Below are positions 44,501 through 56,100 of a stretch of 64,000 bases of DNA, piece by piece (within the stretch, counting starts at the first letter, position 1; the number at the start of each line of letters is the position of its first letter). The notes under the pieces are model-generated. The model was given only the letters and a program-made list of their open reading frames with translations. It searched no databases and was not told where the DNA came from. Source of the DNA: Edaphochlamys debaryana (taxonomy: Eukaryota; Chlorophyta; Chlorophyceae; Chlamydomonadales); the NCBI GenBank assembly GCA_016858145.1, contig JAEHOE010000001.1, forward strand, positions 1,116,001 to 1,180,000, written 5' to 3'. Both the position numbers and the translations under genes were made by a program.

Positions 44501-47500
44501 GAGCTGTCCTTCGGCCGTGACCCCACGCCGCCTGCGGGGATGGAATGGGGTGGGGTGTCAATAAAACCTAACACCCGGGCGCAACCCTGCCCGCCAGCCG
44601 GCCGCTGGAGGGCCACACTGTACATACAGGCACGCGAGGGGAAGCGGGGGCAGTGGGGGCGAACCTGCCTGGCCAAAGCGACCCTCCCTGCTTACCCCAG
44701 CTCGTCGGCGTGTCGGAGACGTAGTCATCATCCAGGCACGAGTCGTTCATGCCGTTCGTTGGCCCGAATGTGTGTCGCAATCCCAGGTGGTGGAAGAGCT
44801 CATGTACGACAGTTGCGGGGCCGAAGTTGTACGCCGCGAGGCTGTTGAAGCCGTGGCCGGTGCCCGAAAGAAGGGACCATTGGAGGGAGATAAACCCCTG
44901 ACTAGCCCTGGCAGACCTGGGGAGCAAGGCATGGGCGGTGGAGGTCCGGATAGGTTCTGGTGGTTGGGGGATTGCTTAGGTGATGCCATACTGAGGGCAG
45001 GAGGTGAGGCGCCGCCGCTGCCCCGGAACCCGCTACCGCACCCCAAGGCGCAACCCTTGGGGCTGCAAGCCAGGCGCTCACCCCGGCCCGAAGGCGAAGC
45101 CCAGAGCCTCAGGACTGATTGCACCCAGCTCTCCGGACACGAAGACGTTGATGGAACGAGGCCAGTCCACCACCAGCCTGGACGTGACGGCAAGCAAGCA
45201 GCGGGTGACATAGCCACAGTCTGTTTGCAAGGAGGTGGTGTTCGGGCAGGGGCGGTACCCATAGCAAGCCCCCGAGCTTGCGCACAGCAGGCGTGACGAG
45301 TGTTGCAGAGGTCAAGACGGGGCAGCGAGTGAATGCGCGGGCGGGGGCGTTAGCGAGGGTGGTGCTAAGGCTCGAGGGCCAAGGGGCCCCCATGGTAGAA
45401 GATCACCGCGTGCCCAACCAACTGGCCCCTGCACTCACGGCTCCAAGTAGAACGGCCATCTGAGGCAGCCGGTCCCCTGCTTGCAGTCCGAGGCAGCCTG
45501 CCAGGCGGTGTAGTTGGGAAGCAGGAGGCCCGGGTTCTGGGCGGGCAGGTAGCGAAGCTCCTGTGGGGTAGGGCGCGAATGGGCACGGTTATGGCACCGG
45601 AATGAAGCGGTAGGGTCGGACGGCGCAGCGTGGCTAGGCACCCCTGTCACCTCAACCCCTGCTCCGTCCAGATAAATTGCGAGGTCGGAGGACCGGTGCA
45701 AGACCATGCCCTGGGATTACGACAAAGGGGTCTGGCCTGCCCGCCAAACCGTCAAACCTGACCCCACCGAAGTCGCCCCCGGCTCCTAAGCCCCCAGCCC
45801 CCCAGTCCCCAGTCCCCCACCGACCTGGAGAAAAAACGTGATGTTGGTGGGCCGTGACATAGCGTTGACCACTCGGATGAGGCGGTCAACGTAGGCCGGC
45901 GCCTGGTCCCAGTCGTAGGGCCCGATCTTGCCGTTGGGGCCATCTTGGTAGGTGAGGACTTGAACCACCAGGGGCACGTAGAGCTGGGGGAGGATGCTAG
46001 GGTCGGCGGGCTGGAAGGACGGGGGCATGTCGTACAAGTAGTTGGAGGGCACCGTGCCGCGCGGGCTGGGTGCAGGAGGGAAGGGCGGCGCTTCGGGCGG
46101 GAACGGAGTCAGCTTCTTGCCGTACAGTACGGGCTCGCCTGCGCGCACGCGCGGAAATCAGCGGGGCGTGACTAATGCATGCCAACCTCCCGGCCCCAGC
46201 ACCGAGTAGCCTGAAGCTGCGGCCCCCTGCGGTAGCGTGTGGTGCCTCCTGTACGACTGCGGCAATGCAAGCAAGCCCCCCACGTGCCCAGCTCCAACCT
46301 GGCTTACTCACCCGTACCGCAGTACTCCAGGGTGAGGTTGGGGTCGCAGTACATGTACGGATTCGAGGGGTCAAAATCTGGGCAGGATGGGTCCAGCTCG
46401 CACCTGCACGAGGGGGCAGCCACCACAACGACGGATGCGTCGCCTCGCCCCGCAGCTAGGGTCCCCCACGCGCGCATGCGGTGACATGTCCACACGTACC
46501 AGAGGCCTTGTGGGTCATTGTTGGGGTTGGCGCAGTAACGGTTGTACGATGAGCCATGGTCGTAGTCTCCTCCGTCGCGCCAAACGCTCTGACATAGGCA
46601 GCCTGGTAGGGCGAACTGCGCATTGGGAGCAAGCGAGGGGTGAGGCCCGCAACAAACAGGGGAATGGGGCTACCGCCCAACGTGCTGACTTGCCTTGCAC
46701 TCCTCTGGAATGGGCTTGTGGGCGGGCGCAGGCGGCGGGGGCGGGGGTGACGGCGGGTGCGGAGGGTACGGCGGGGGGAGCGCATTGCGCAGTCCGGGGT
46801 CGCAGATGCTCATCACACCTGGTGGACACAAAACAGCAGCCGTGGAACAGCGTCCGGCGTGAGGCGAGGCGCGGAGCTACAGGACAAGACAGGGCTAAGA
46901 GCTCGTTCCAGCGTGAGCTGCGCACCCGCACAGGGGCGCCTGCACGGCGACGAGGTGCACACGGAGCAGGACTCCGGGTCCTCCACCTCGCAGCTGCCGT
47001 GGTATGGGGTAGGGGGCAAGGGCAGGAGCCGGGGTGAGTGAGGCCAGGGTGGAAAGCCAGGCGTGCACTGCAGCAGCCCAGTAGCTACCTAGTAACCACC
47101 TCATCAGGGGCTCACATGGCTTGAAGGGTTCCCTCAGTATCTGGGAGACGGGCGCAGTACTGAAAGGTAAAGCCATTGGAGGTCCAGTTGCTCTTGCACG
47201 CACATTTCCCGGTAGCAGTGGTCTGTGCGCGAGGTAGGGCACAACGCAGGAGCAAGGAGCAGTCAGCGTCAGGTCGGCCTTAGGGTCAGACGGCATGAGC
47301 CGTACCCTACTGCAACAGAGCGACGACACAATATGCCACTTAGCAGGTGCGTTGCCGCCCCATTTGCAACCACACTAGCCAGTGCGCGTGCCATGCATGG
47401 GAGCAAGGGGCGGGCTCGCGCGCTTCCCTCAGTCGCCCCAACTTGCAGGGGTCTGGCATCTGCTCTAGCGGTCTGCAGCTATGGCTCCTCCCCCACCTTG

Positions 47501-50500
47501 CATGGGTCCGGTGCCTGTTCAAGGGGCGGTTCCAGCATCGGAGGAAGCCCCTCCCGGTGGCTAGCGTAGTACTGCCCCCAGGCGTACAGCACGGGGTTGA
47601 TGTCGGATGCTATGCGATGAGCTCGCTGCACCTGTGGGGGTGCCACAGGGGCGCGTGGGCATAGACAACGCAACGTAAGAGTGAGTTTCCGAGGGAGTTG
47701 ATGGGAGGTTTGCGCGCAGCTGTTGCGAGGATGCTATCTGACTATGAGCAACTCAGATGCGTCAAGGGACACTTTGTCGCTGCTCGGCGCGGACATGTGT
47801 TTCGCCCCGCAACCCTCCTCGCTCAGCCCCCCCAAACCCGACCAAGCCCGGACCAAGCGCGATGATGATTGTTCGATCAGGACGGCTGCAGCAAAACACG
47901 GCTACGTACCTGCCCGAGCGTGAAGTGGCCCAGCGCCATGAAGCACACCGAAGGCGTGTACGTCATATAGTTCCCAAGCTCGTCGTACCCTGGGAAGCCG
48001 GGGCAGGTGTCGGCCCTGGGGTTCGGGGCACGGCAGGGGAGCAGGAAGAGGCCCAGCCCTGAACTGGCCGCCAGCACCGCCCACCAACCCGGCATGAGAA
48101 GTGGCCCAACTGCTGAATAGGGCTGGATGCATGGGCCGTGCTCGACCCAATCGCTTGCTCATGTTTGCCCTGCTGCTCACCCTTGTGCTCACCATGCGTT
48201 CTGGTCGTCCGGTGGGATGCCCAGCGTCGTCGACAGGCGCTTGTACGTCGCGTTCCAGTCGCCGCCGTACTTGTTCCAAAAGAGATCCTGACAGAAGGTA
48301 GTCGCCGTGATCTGGAAATTCAGGTTGAAGATGACAGAGTCTGCGGGGTTGTTTCAGCCCGAACGGCAAAGCAAGCTCTTTGTTGGCACTGCAAGTGAGG
48401 GGCGGCTAGAGGGCGTCCACCGGTCAGATGGACACGGAATGGGTTTGGCGGGTTTGGCGGGAATGGGGCAGGCCGGAGTCGGCCCGACGAGTGGCTGGGC
48501 AGAGGGGCCGGTCCCCAAGGTCCGGTACCCAAGGTCACGCCTTTGAAGAACCTTCTCCGCCCGGGCTCGCCGGCCCCCAGACGGTTTTCACTTGTATTGC
48601 GAGCGGAGAAACAACTGCGCTCGGACTAGACCGGCACGCCTGCAAACCCGTTTCTACCCCCAAGCCTCCTAAGCCTCCCCAGCTTACTCCTTGCGACGGG
48701 CGTGTCACTGACATAGTCGTCATCCTGGCAGCTTGGGAAGACATCGTTGTTGGGTCCGAAGCTGTGAGCGACGCCGAACATGTGGAAGAGCTCGTGCAGG
48801 AGGATCTGAGCGAGGTGAAAGGGCGGCGGGAGGTTGGTGAAGGATGCCTTGGCGGTGTCACAGCGAGCGCTGCAGATGGACCTGCGGCACTCCGCCGCGC
48901 CGGCAGCACTGCCCATGGCAAGTACTGCACGTTTCTGTACGACACCTAGCAAACCACGGCACCCGGGAAGCCTGTGCTTGTGCAGCTTAACAGCTGCCGG
49001 TCCCGATCAGGGGTCCCTATCTAGTGCCCCTACCTGAGGCCCCGAGTTGTATCCTAGCAGCGAGTTGCTAGAGTCAGTGGACACCATGTCCCATGCTATC
49101 CACACGTAGCCCTTGCCGGGATCCAGGAAGGACCTGCGCATTGCCATTCAGGCGACATGAGCACGAGACGTCGGTTGCTGCAGGAGCGAAGTTGAGATCC
49201 ATGACACGGATGACAGGACTTGGCCATGAGACACCCGTGCACGCACGCACGCACCCTGGCGAGAAGGTTCGCCCTGCTGCACCCCCGGTCCCGCGCGAGA
49301 TACCGGACACAAATATGTTCATGCTCCGGGGCCAATCCCACACCGCACTGCGGGGCAGGCGCGAGGGGTCGGGCAGGGGAGGGGTCGGCAGAGACTCACA
49401 CACCAGCAGGGAACCTTCTGCAGCTGGTGGGCCCCACCCCTACTGCACCATCACATCCAGCCCACCCCAGTCAGCCCCTCACAGCCCACCGCACAAATAC
49501 AGTCAAAATCCCTTTCAGTCACTGTGCCAGCACCGTCCCTACCTCACCCGCACGCCCGGCTGGTGCCCTCACACGCACCTCGGCACGAAGCTCGAGTTGA
49601 ACTCGCAACGCGACTTTGTGGTGAGGGCCCGCTCATCCGAGCAGTTGAAGGCGGCCTGCCATGCAATGCTGTCGTACATCAGCAGTTCGGGGTAGGTGTC
49701 CGGGTTGTATCGTAAATCCTGTACGTCCCGTTGGGGAAGGGCCGGAAGGCTGAGCGAGGTCGGGGCTCGGAGGCAGGGTTAAGCATGTGGTGAACCGAAG
49801 GAGCCACATGGCCGCCTCGGCCCCGTTAATGTGTGGTGCACCGAGCCCACGTCTCATGCTGACTCCTCTGCGCCGCTAGCGATCTAATCGGCATATCCAT
49901 CGCCACAGCCGGCAGGGGGACGGGAGGCATCCACCGACCTGGAGGAAGAAAGTCATGTTGGTGGGCCGTGACAATGCGTTGAGCACTCTGATCAGGCGGT
50001 CAACGTGGGAGGGGGACTGGTCCCAACCGACAGGGCCGGTCTCCAGGCCGTCGGGCCCATCCTGGAAGGTGAGGATGTGAATCACGAGGGGGATGTAGAG
50101 CTGCGGGAGGGTGCTAGGGTCGGCGGGCTGGAAGTCCTTGGGCATGTCGTAGAAATAGTTGTCGGGCCAGGTGCCGCGAGCCACACGCCGCTCGGCACGC
50201 CACCCACGTGCTCCATCGGAGCTCGGGTCCCGCTCAACCGCAGCTCCTCGCGCCGCTGCCTCCACGGCAGCTTCCGTGCCGTCGCCTTCTGCTGCGGCCG
50301 TGCCGTACCTCACTTCGAGTGAGGCGCCCAGCTCCCGGAGAGTCTCCAGGTCCGACTGCAGTCCCCCAAGAACCTCCGCAATGCGGGGCACCAGGGGCGC
50401 ATAGTCGGAGGTTTCCCATCCACACGCCACCCGCAGGCTCTCGGCTATGGAGCGCAGGCTGCCCTCACCACCGCCCAGGGCCTCCGCCACCGCCGCCTCC

Positions 50501-51873
50501 ATGCCGTCCGGAAACTTGCCTCCGAGGGCTGCTGAGGAGGCGGCGGACCCCAGCGCCCGCCAGTCTAGGGGGAGCAGGGCGTTGTGCCGCGCCCAGCCGA
50601 ACGTGTCGCGCAGGGCGGTGTAGAGAGGGTAGTGGCAGGCCTGCGCGAGGGTTGAAGATCGGTTGAGCAGGTGGAACGAAGGGGTGGGCGGGTGCGCGAC
50701 GAGCTGCCCTGGCTGTGTCCCCGTGCCCTGTTACCATAAGCGCTCCCAGCCCAGGAAGGCAGGAACCCGCGTCACTATCCAGCAGCCCACGTCGCTATCC
50801 AAGCAGCCCATGTCACGCCCAAGGAGCCAAGCGTCAAGCCCCCTCACCTCCCTCATCGCGCCCATGCCGTACAGCTCACGGGAAAGCCTGACTAAGCCCT
50901 CCACGTGGGGTGCACTGCACAAGTCGTCACGTGACACGTACAGCCGCAGAACCTCGGGGCTCAGGAGCGGCAGCAGGGCGCTGGAGAGGCCCGTGAAATC
51001 TGAGGGGGACGGCCGGACGGGTGAGGGCAGGCAGTGTTCTCAGCACGGGGCGAGAGCCAGTCGTCAGGCGGGCAGGCAAGCAAGTGCACCAGGCGCATGG
51101 CCCGGACGGGCCAGAATGGTGGTGCTTGAGCTGGCCACTGCAGGCCATGACGCTGGCCCTGGCACCAGCCCAGCCCCATGTCCACAGCCTGTCCCGCAAC
51201 ACCCAAGCACAACACCCCTAGTGCCGTGCCTAGCTATGGACCCCAGCCGTTTATCGGTATACCGACCGCTCCACACCCTTGCCCCGCTGCGCCCCCCCTT
51301 CCCGCCTCTCCCACCCTTTGCCATGCGCAGCGGGAGGGCGGCCCCGAACAGCAAGTACGCGACGCCAGCCACCTGTGCGGCCCGCGCCTGCACCTCCGGC
51401 TCGCTCCCGCAGGGCCCGGCCACTTCCAGAGCTTCCCGAGAGGCACTTGGGCCCCAGGCCACGCGTCGCGGCAGCAGGCCCCCTGGTGGCGCAGGGTGGC
51501 GCGTGGGGGTGGGGCAGCAAGGCGTGGCAGGCGGGTGCCTCTGGTCACAGGGGACGGAACGCTCCCCTCATGCCCTTCCCCCTTTTTGACCCGCTGCCCT
51601 GGGCCGAGGCAAGGCGGTGCGGTGCTGGGTGTCGGCACGACCTCGTGGAGGCCCCGCTGGGCGAGCCAAGGCTAGGTTAACCCATGGGCCTGCCCCAAAA
51701 CTCATGTGAACTCTACCTGTCAGAGCATCACGGCTCTGGGGAACTCGATGACACACCGCCAGGCCCGACGCGAGCAGCAAGACGAGTCCAACGCAGATGC
51801 ACACGCCGCATGAAGTCCTACCGCCCAGCCAGGCCCGTGTCAGAGCCCTCTCCCGCATCCTGCTCATTACCAT
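41591..51873 (-). CDS. secreted double-headed M43 (pappalysin-type) metalloprotease (1516 aa)
   Basis: Thirty exons (high to low): 51873-51717, 51482-51315, 50999-50848, 50640-49939, 49718-49579, 49347-49255, 49133-49034, 48805-48688, 48340-48193, 48015-47910, 47631-47497, 47222-47116, 46993-46932, 46818-46690, 46602-46500, 46403-46312, 46138-45825, 45560-45439, 45177-45082, 44916-44696, 44531-44375, 44196-44091, 43769-43635, 43351-43248, 43102-43014, 42844-42720, 42604-42504, 42357-42299, 42115-41756, 41640-41591; 4551 nt, in frame. An N-terminal hydrophobic signal (VCICVGLVLLLASGLAVC) and a ~300-residue pro-region precede catalytic domain 1, with zinc motif HELFHMFGVAH (508-518), DDDYVSDTP and Met-turn NYMTY (Met 610). 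Cys modules of CxC-x3-W type and a Pro-rich linker follow. Domain 2 has HELFHHLGLRH (1053-1063) and NYMTY (Met 1158). More Cys modules and a Pro-rich basic tail end the chain. The DTP and GHFTLGQ segments fit family M43 rather than gametolysin (M11). Probable role: cutting wall or matrix proteins outside the cell. Exact ends of a few small exons may shift. Confidence 0.87.
43635..46100 (-). other. M43 catalytic domain 2 with zinc site
   Basis: The domain begins near NYLYDMPPSFQPADPS and ends at APDPCK. HELFHHLGLRHTFG and DDDYVSDTP are in the exon 44916-44696; NYMTYSP and GHFTLGQ are in 44196-44091. All zinc ligands are present, so both heads are predicted to be active. Confidence 0.88.
47497..50300 (-). 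other. M43 catalytic domain 1 with zinc site
   Basis: The domain begins near NYFYDMPKDFQPADPS and ends at APDPCK. HELFHMFGVAH is encoded by the exon 48805-48688, and the Met-turn NYMTY by 48015-47910. All three zinc histidines and the catalytic Glu are intact. An intron directly precedes the zinc motif; domain 2 has none at that place. Confidence 0.85.
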
Positions 51874-53176
51874 GTGCTAGATGCTAGCGCCTAGCCAGGT
51901 AGGGCGACAGAATAACGTGTGTGGGCGACATGCAGGCAGGCTACGCTTTTGCCGCGAACTAGTGGCACCGAGTGGTGCGAGTGGGTGCGAGCATCAAACA
52001 GCATCAACGAAGCTAGGTAGCACATCGGCATGCCGATGCCGGTCATGGAGACGCAGGCGGCGGTTGGCGGGCTCGTCATCGCCAGTCGTCCAAGAGTGAG
52101 GCTGCCGGTGAGGCAGAGCAGGTGCTTAGTGCCATGCATATGGATATCGGGCAAGCGAGAATGAGCACGAGGCTTGATACTCCGGCCCCCATGGCCCCAG
52201 CCTTCCGGGGCCCGGGACACCCGCAAGGCCATCTGCATATCGGGGGGCCCAAGTTCCCCACGCCCCCGAGGCCCTCACGCCTCGCGCTACGTTGCTGTCT
52301 TCTGCCCCCGAGGCCCAAATGTCCCTAACTGTCGCGCTTACTTTGTCCCTAACTGTCTGAGCCTTCCTGTCTCGACCCTGCTAGCTCCAAGCTGATGGGA
52401 TACCGGGGCGGGGAACCCTCAACTCTCCAGGGAGAGCGCGCTTGTCCAGAGCATGTCAGTCACATCCTCCGATGATCTCATCTCGTCATCTTGGCCAACA
52501 GCTAAAACTTACTACCGCAAGCCCACTACCAGACGGAAGTCCCCTGTAAGTCTGAGTGTGCGGTTCATCCCTCAACTTCAACTCTCACCCCCCGCCCTGC
52601 CCCGCACCCAGCCACACCTGCACAGACCTGGTCTATGCTTCCTCACCGCTGCCCTGCCTTGCCCCCCTTGCAAGACCAAGAATACTACTATTGCCAACAA
52701 GACCTCCCAAACACGCAGCGCTGTCGGGCACCCATGCACCATTGCGGCGCGTGTGCCCACTCAAGACAACCATCGGCCTGCTCGGCGGGGGGATTTCTTG
52801 TCCTCACTCCTCAGCCACCATCATGCTTCCTGCAACCAAGCCACGTACCGTACTAGGCCAAAGGTCGATGCGTTGCGCCCGCGAGGCGCTGCATGAATAA
52901 GCCATCATGAGTGCCTCCTGCCCTCTAACGTCCCGCCTGGTCGTCCTTCCTGGGGCGCAGTGCAAATGATAGCGTTCCACGTATCCGCCTCCAGAGCAAC
53001 ACAACGAGGCGCCCTCATCCTCCTACCCTGGGCATCGGTTAGCCCCCAGCATCCCGACCACCCAACACCGGCCACCGACTCTCACCGCCCCTCCTCAGCA
53101 GAAAGGAGACCGTCCGCCTGCCCAGCGGCGTCAGTTGCCATCCATCACGCACCAGGCCCCGCCGGCACCCTGCCGC
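51874..53176. other. spacer between protease start and gene C end
   Basis: Both flanking genes are on the minus strand, so this 1.3 kb holds the protease promoter and the 3' UTR of gene C. Open frames here (for example 52238-51891 minus and 52453-52896 plus) do not splice in frame to either gene and look random. No repeat or RNA gene was seen. Confidence 0.55.
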
Positions 53177-56100
53177 TCAGAAGTTGACGCTGGACCCAGA
53201 CGGGTGCGGGCGCTGGCCCGTGGTGTTGAGGCGGCTGGGGCTGAGCCCGTTGCGCTGCACCGCCCGCGCCACGCGGGCCAGCAGGCCCGGGCTGTCCGCC
53301 TCCGGGGCGCCCACGACCCCCCCATGCCCGTGCGGGGGCAGCTCCGCCGGGCTGCCCAGCTCCACCTCCGTGCGCCGAGCGGGCGATCCCGGCCCGGGGC
53401 TGCCCAGCACCTCGGGCGCAGCGCTCCGGGGCGCGCGCGCACGGATGGCCTCGGCCACGCTGGCCGCCGCGGCCGCAAGTCGGTTGCCGCTCCGCCCGCC
53501 CAGCATCGCGACCGTGGAGGGGCCACTGCCGGGCTCATCCTCCACAATGATGCCGACGCACGGAGGCGAGCTGTTGCCAGCATTGGCTTCATCGTCCGTC
53601 AGCGGCCCCCCCGCCTGCTGCGAGCGGCCCAGGCGCGAGGGCGCCGGCCGGCCGCTGGGCCCGCGCCAGTTGCCGCCCGCAGGCGCCACCGAGGAGCTCG
53701 CATCGGGGCTGCTCGCACTGCCTGGGTCCATCAGCAAGCCCACGTGCGCCTCCTGGCCTGGGGCAGCCGCTGAGCTGGTGGCGAAGTCCGAGGGCGGCAC
53801 CATGGCGCCAGCCGGCAGGCGGGACGCGTCCGAGCTTGCCGCATAGGCGCCCGCGCCCCAAGGATAGCTGGGCTCCCCGTCCGCCCGGCGGGGGCTGCTG
53901 GCCGAGGTCAGTAGATCGGGGCTGTCCGGCGCGTGCACGCCGATGGGAGGCGGCGGAGCCGGGGCTTGTGGTGCGGGGCGCGCGCGCTGCGGCGCGGTGT
54001 GGCGCGGAGAGGCTGTGGGGCTGATGCCCGGGGAGAGGCCCACGCCCACGCCCACGCCCAGCATCACATCCTCATACGTGGACGGGATCTTGATGCTCCG
54101 CGCCGGACTGGCAGCGGTGCCCAGTGCAGCCTGGGTAGTGTCAGGCAGGCCCGCCATGCCCAGGCGGTCGCTGGGCTGTAAGGCAGGCCGCTGAGCGGGG
54201 GGCCGGGAGGTAGTGGGGTGCGCACCGTAGGGCGTGGGCGAGTTCGAAGCGTCGCCATACGGCCTGGGCGAGGCAGTGGCGTCTCCCATGGGGGGGCCTT
54301 GGGGCGCGGGGCCCAGGCGCGAGGGGCTGCTGGTCTCGAAACGGCTGCGGCCGAGCGGCTGGGGGGAGGAGAACTCGGGGCCGCGCGGGTCGGCGTGGTG
54401 CCTCTTTGAGGGGGGCCTGCCAAAGATCGAGTCGCCCGACATGAGGGCCTGCTCCATGTCGCCGCGGCGGGCCGATGTGGTGGCCAAGCGCGCGGGCGAT
54501 GCCGGGGCGGCGGCGGGGGGGAAGCGGCCGCTGGCACCCCCAGGGGCGCCCTCCAGTTCCATGTACCTGCCCGACGCAGGGGCCGGCAGGCGGCCGGTGC
54601 CGTGCGGCGTGTCCCTGCCGGCGCCGCTGCCGGCGAAGCGGATGCTGGGCGAGTGCGGCGCCTGCTGAGCGGTGGGAGACCTGGGCGCGCTGCCCGCGTT
54701 GGGCGTGCGGGGCGTGCGGGGCTGGTGCTTGGAGCGGGGCGAGCCCAGGGCCGAGTAGTTGGAGTCGCGCCGCATGGAGCGCCGCTTATCGGGCACCTGG
54801 GCGTAGGAGCCGGCGCCCCAGTACAGGGAGCCGCCACGGTCCTGGCCCATGGTTCGCATGTTGGTGGGCATGGCGGAGGAGTCGAAGCGGCGGTTGCCCG
54901 CGTGCCCGGTGCCGTCGGCGTCGAAATCCTCGTTGGTGTACAACTCAAACTCGTCCTCCGAGAACTCGCCCTCGGCGCGCAGCGCGGCCGAGTGGGAGCG
55001 TTTGCCGCGGCCCCGTGGCAGCAGCTGCGGGCGGGACGGGGGAGGGCAGGGGGTGATGCTCGTGATCATGCTTCGAGGAAAGCAGCATGCGTGCCGCAGG
55101 CCATGGAAGGGCTGGAGGCGCGGGCCTCGGGCGTGGCAGCGAAGTACAAGAAGAAGAAGGAGATCTCCAACAAGCCCGAGTCGTCTTGAACCCACACAGT
55201 CTCACCTGTTCCCGGCGTCGGCGTTTGGTAACCATCATCACCACCGCGACCGCAACCGCCACCAGCAGGGCTCCCACGCAAGCGCCCACGACAGCGGGGA
55301 CGAGGGTCTTGACCTTGCTGTCATCGTTCACGGGCGCGGGAGCTAGCTGGGCGTTGAGGGCCGGGTTGAGGGAGCCGTCGGCGGCGAAGCGCGAGGCCAG
55401 GCCGCCGGGGCAGGTGGAGGGCTTGCAGGCCCCCATGACGGTGGAGTAGCTGCAGCCGGGGGAGATGGAGCTGACCTCCGGGCCCGCATACAGGACGGAG
55501 GTCGCCTTGGAGCAGGGCTGCGGGAAAGAAGTAAAGGCGCAAGAGGTGTGTATAGTTACATTGGAATACGAGCAAGGGACAAGGGTGGCTGCCCGAAGGC
55601 AGGAAAAGGGCTGAGCCCCGTGGTCCCCCCCAGGGGGCCCAATGTTCGAGTCTGGCTCCGTGCAGCCCTCAACCCTCTCCACCACCAGCCCGCACCACGG
55701 CACGCGGTCTCGCACCCGGCCAAAAATTCCGTTGGAACCCCGCACTACACGAGGTGGCGCGCTCGTCAGGCGTCTACTCGCCTCGGCCTGCATGAGGCGC
55801 TCTAACAATACTGCGCTCGGGCAAGGGAAAACACCGCGGGACTGCGGCCAAGCGCCCAGCCAGTCTCACCATTGGGGCAACGTAGACTCGGACCTGCAGG
55901 AAGAAGGCGCTGCGCGGAGGAGGGGCACAGGGGAGCATAGTTCAGCCGTGTCCAGGCCCGGCGCCTGCAGAAGCCAAGACGGACACAGCGGCCCCTGGCC
56001 CCGCAGCGCCGTCCACCGCCCCCTCTGGCCCCAGCGAGCACGCTCCCTCGCAGGCTCCGCGCCCCACCGCTCAAAGTCTTGCTCCGTGGCCACAGAGCAG

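Noticed and set aside
41591..51873. Gametolysin (M11) assignment for the protease
   Set aside because: Gametolysins share HExxH but not the DDDYVSDTP and NYMTY...GHFTLGQ segments seen here, which fit M43.
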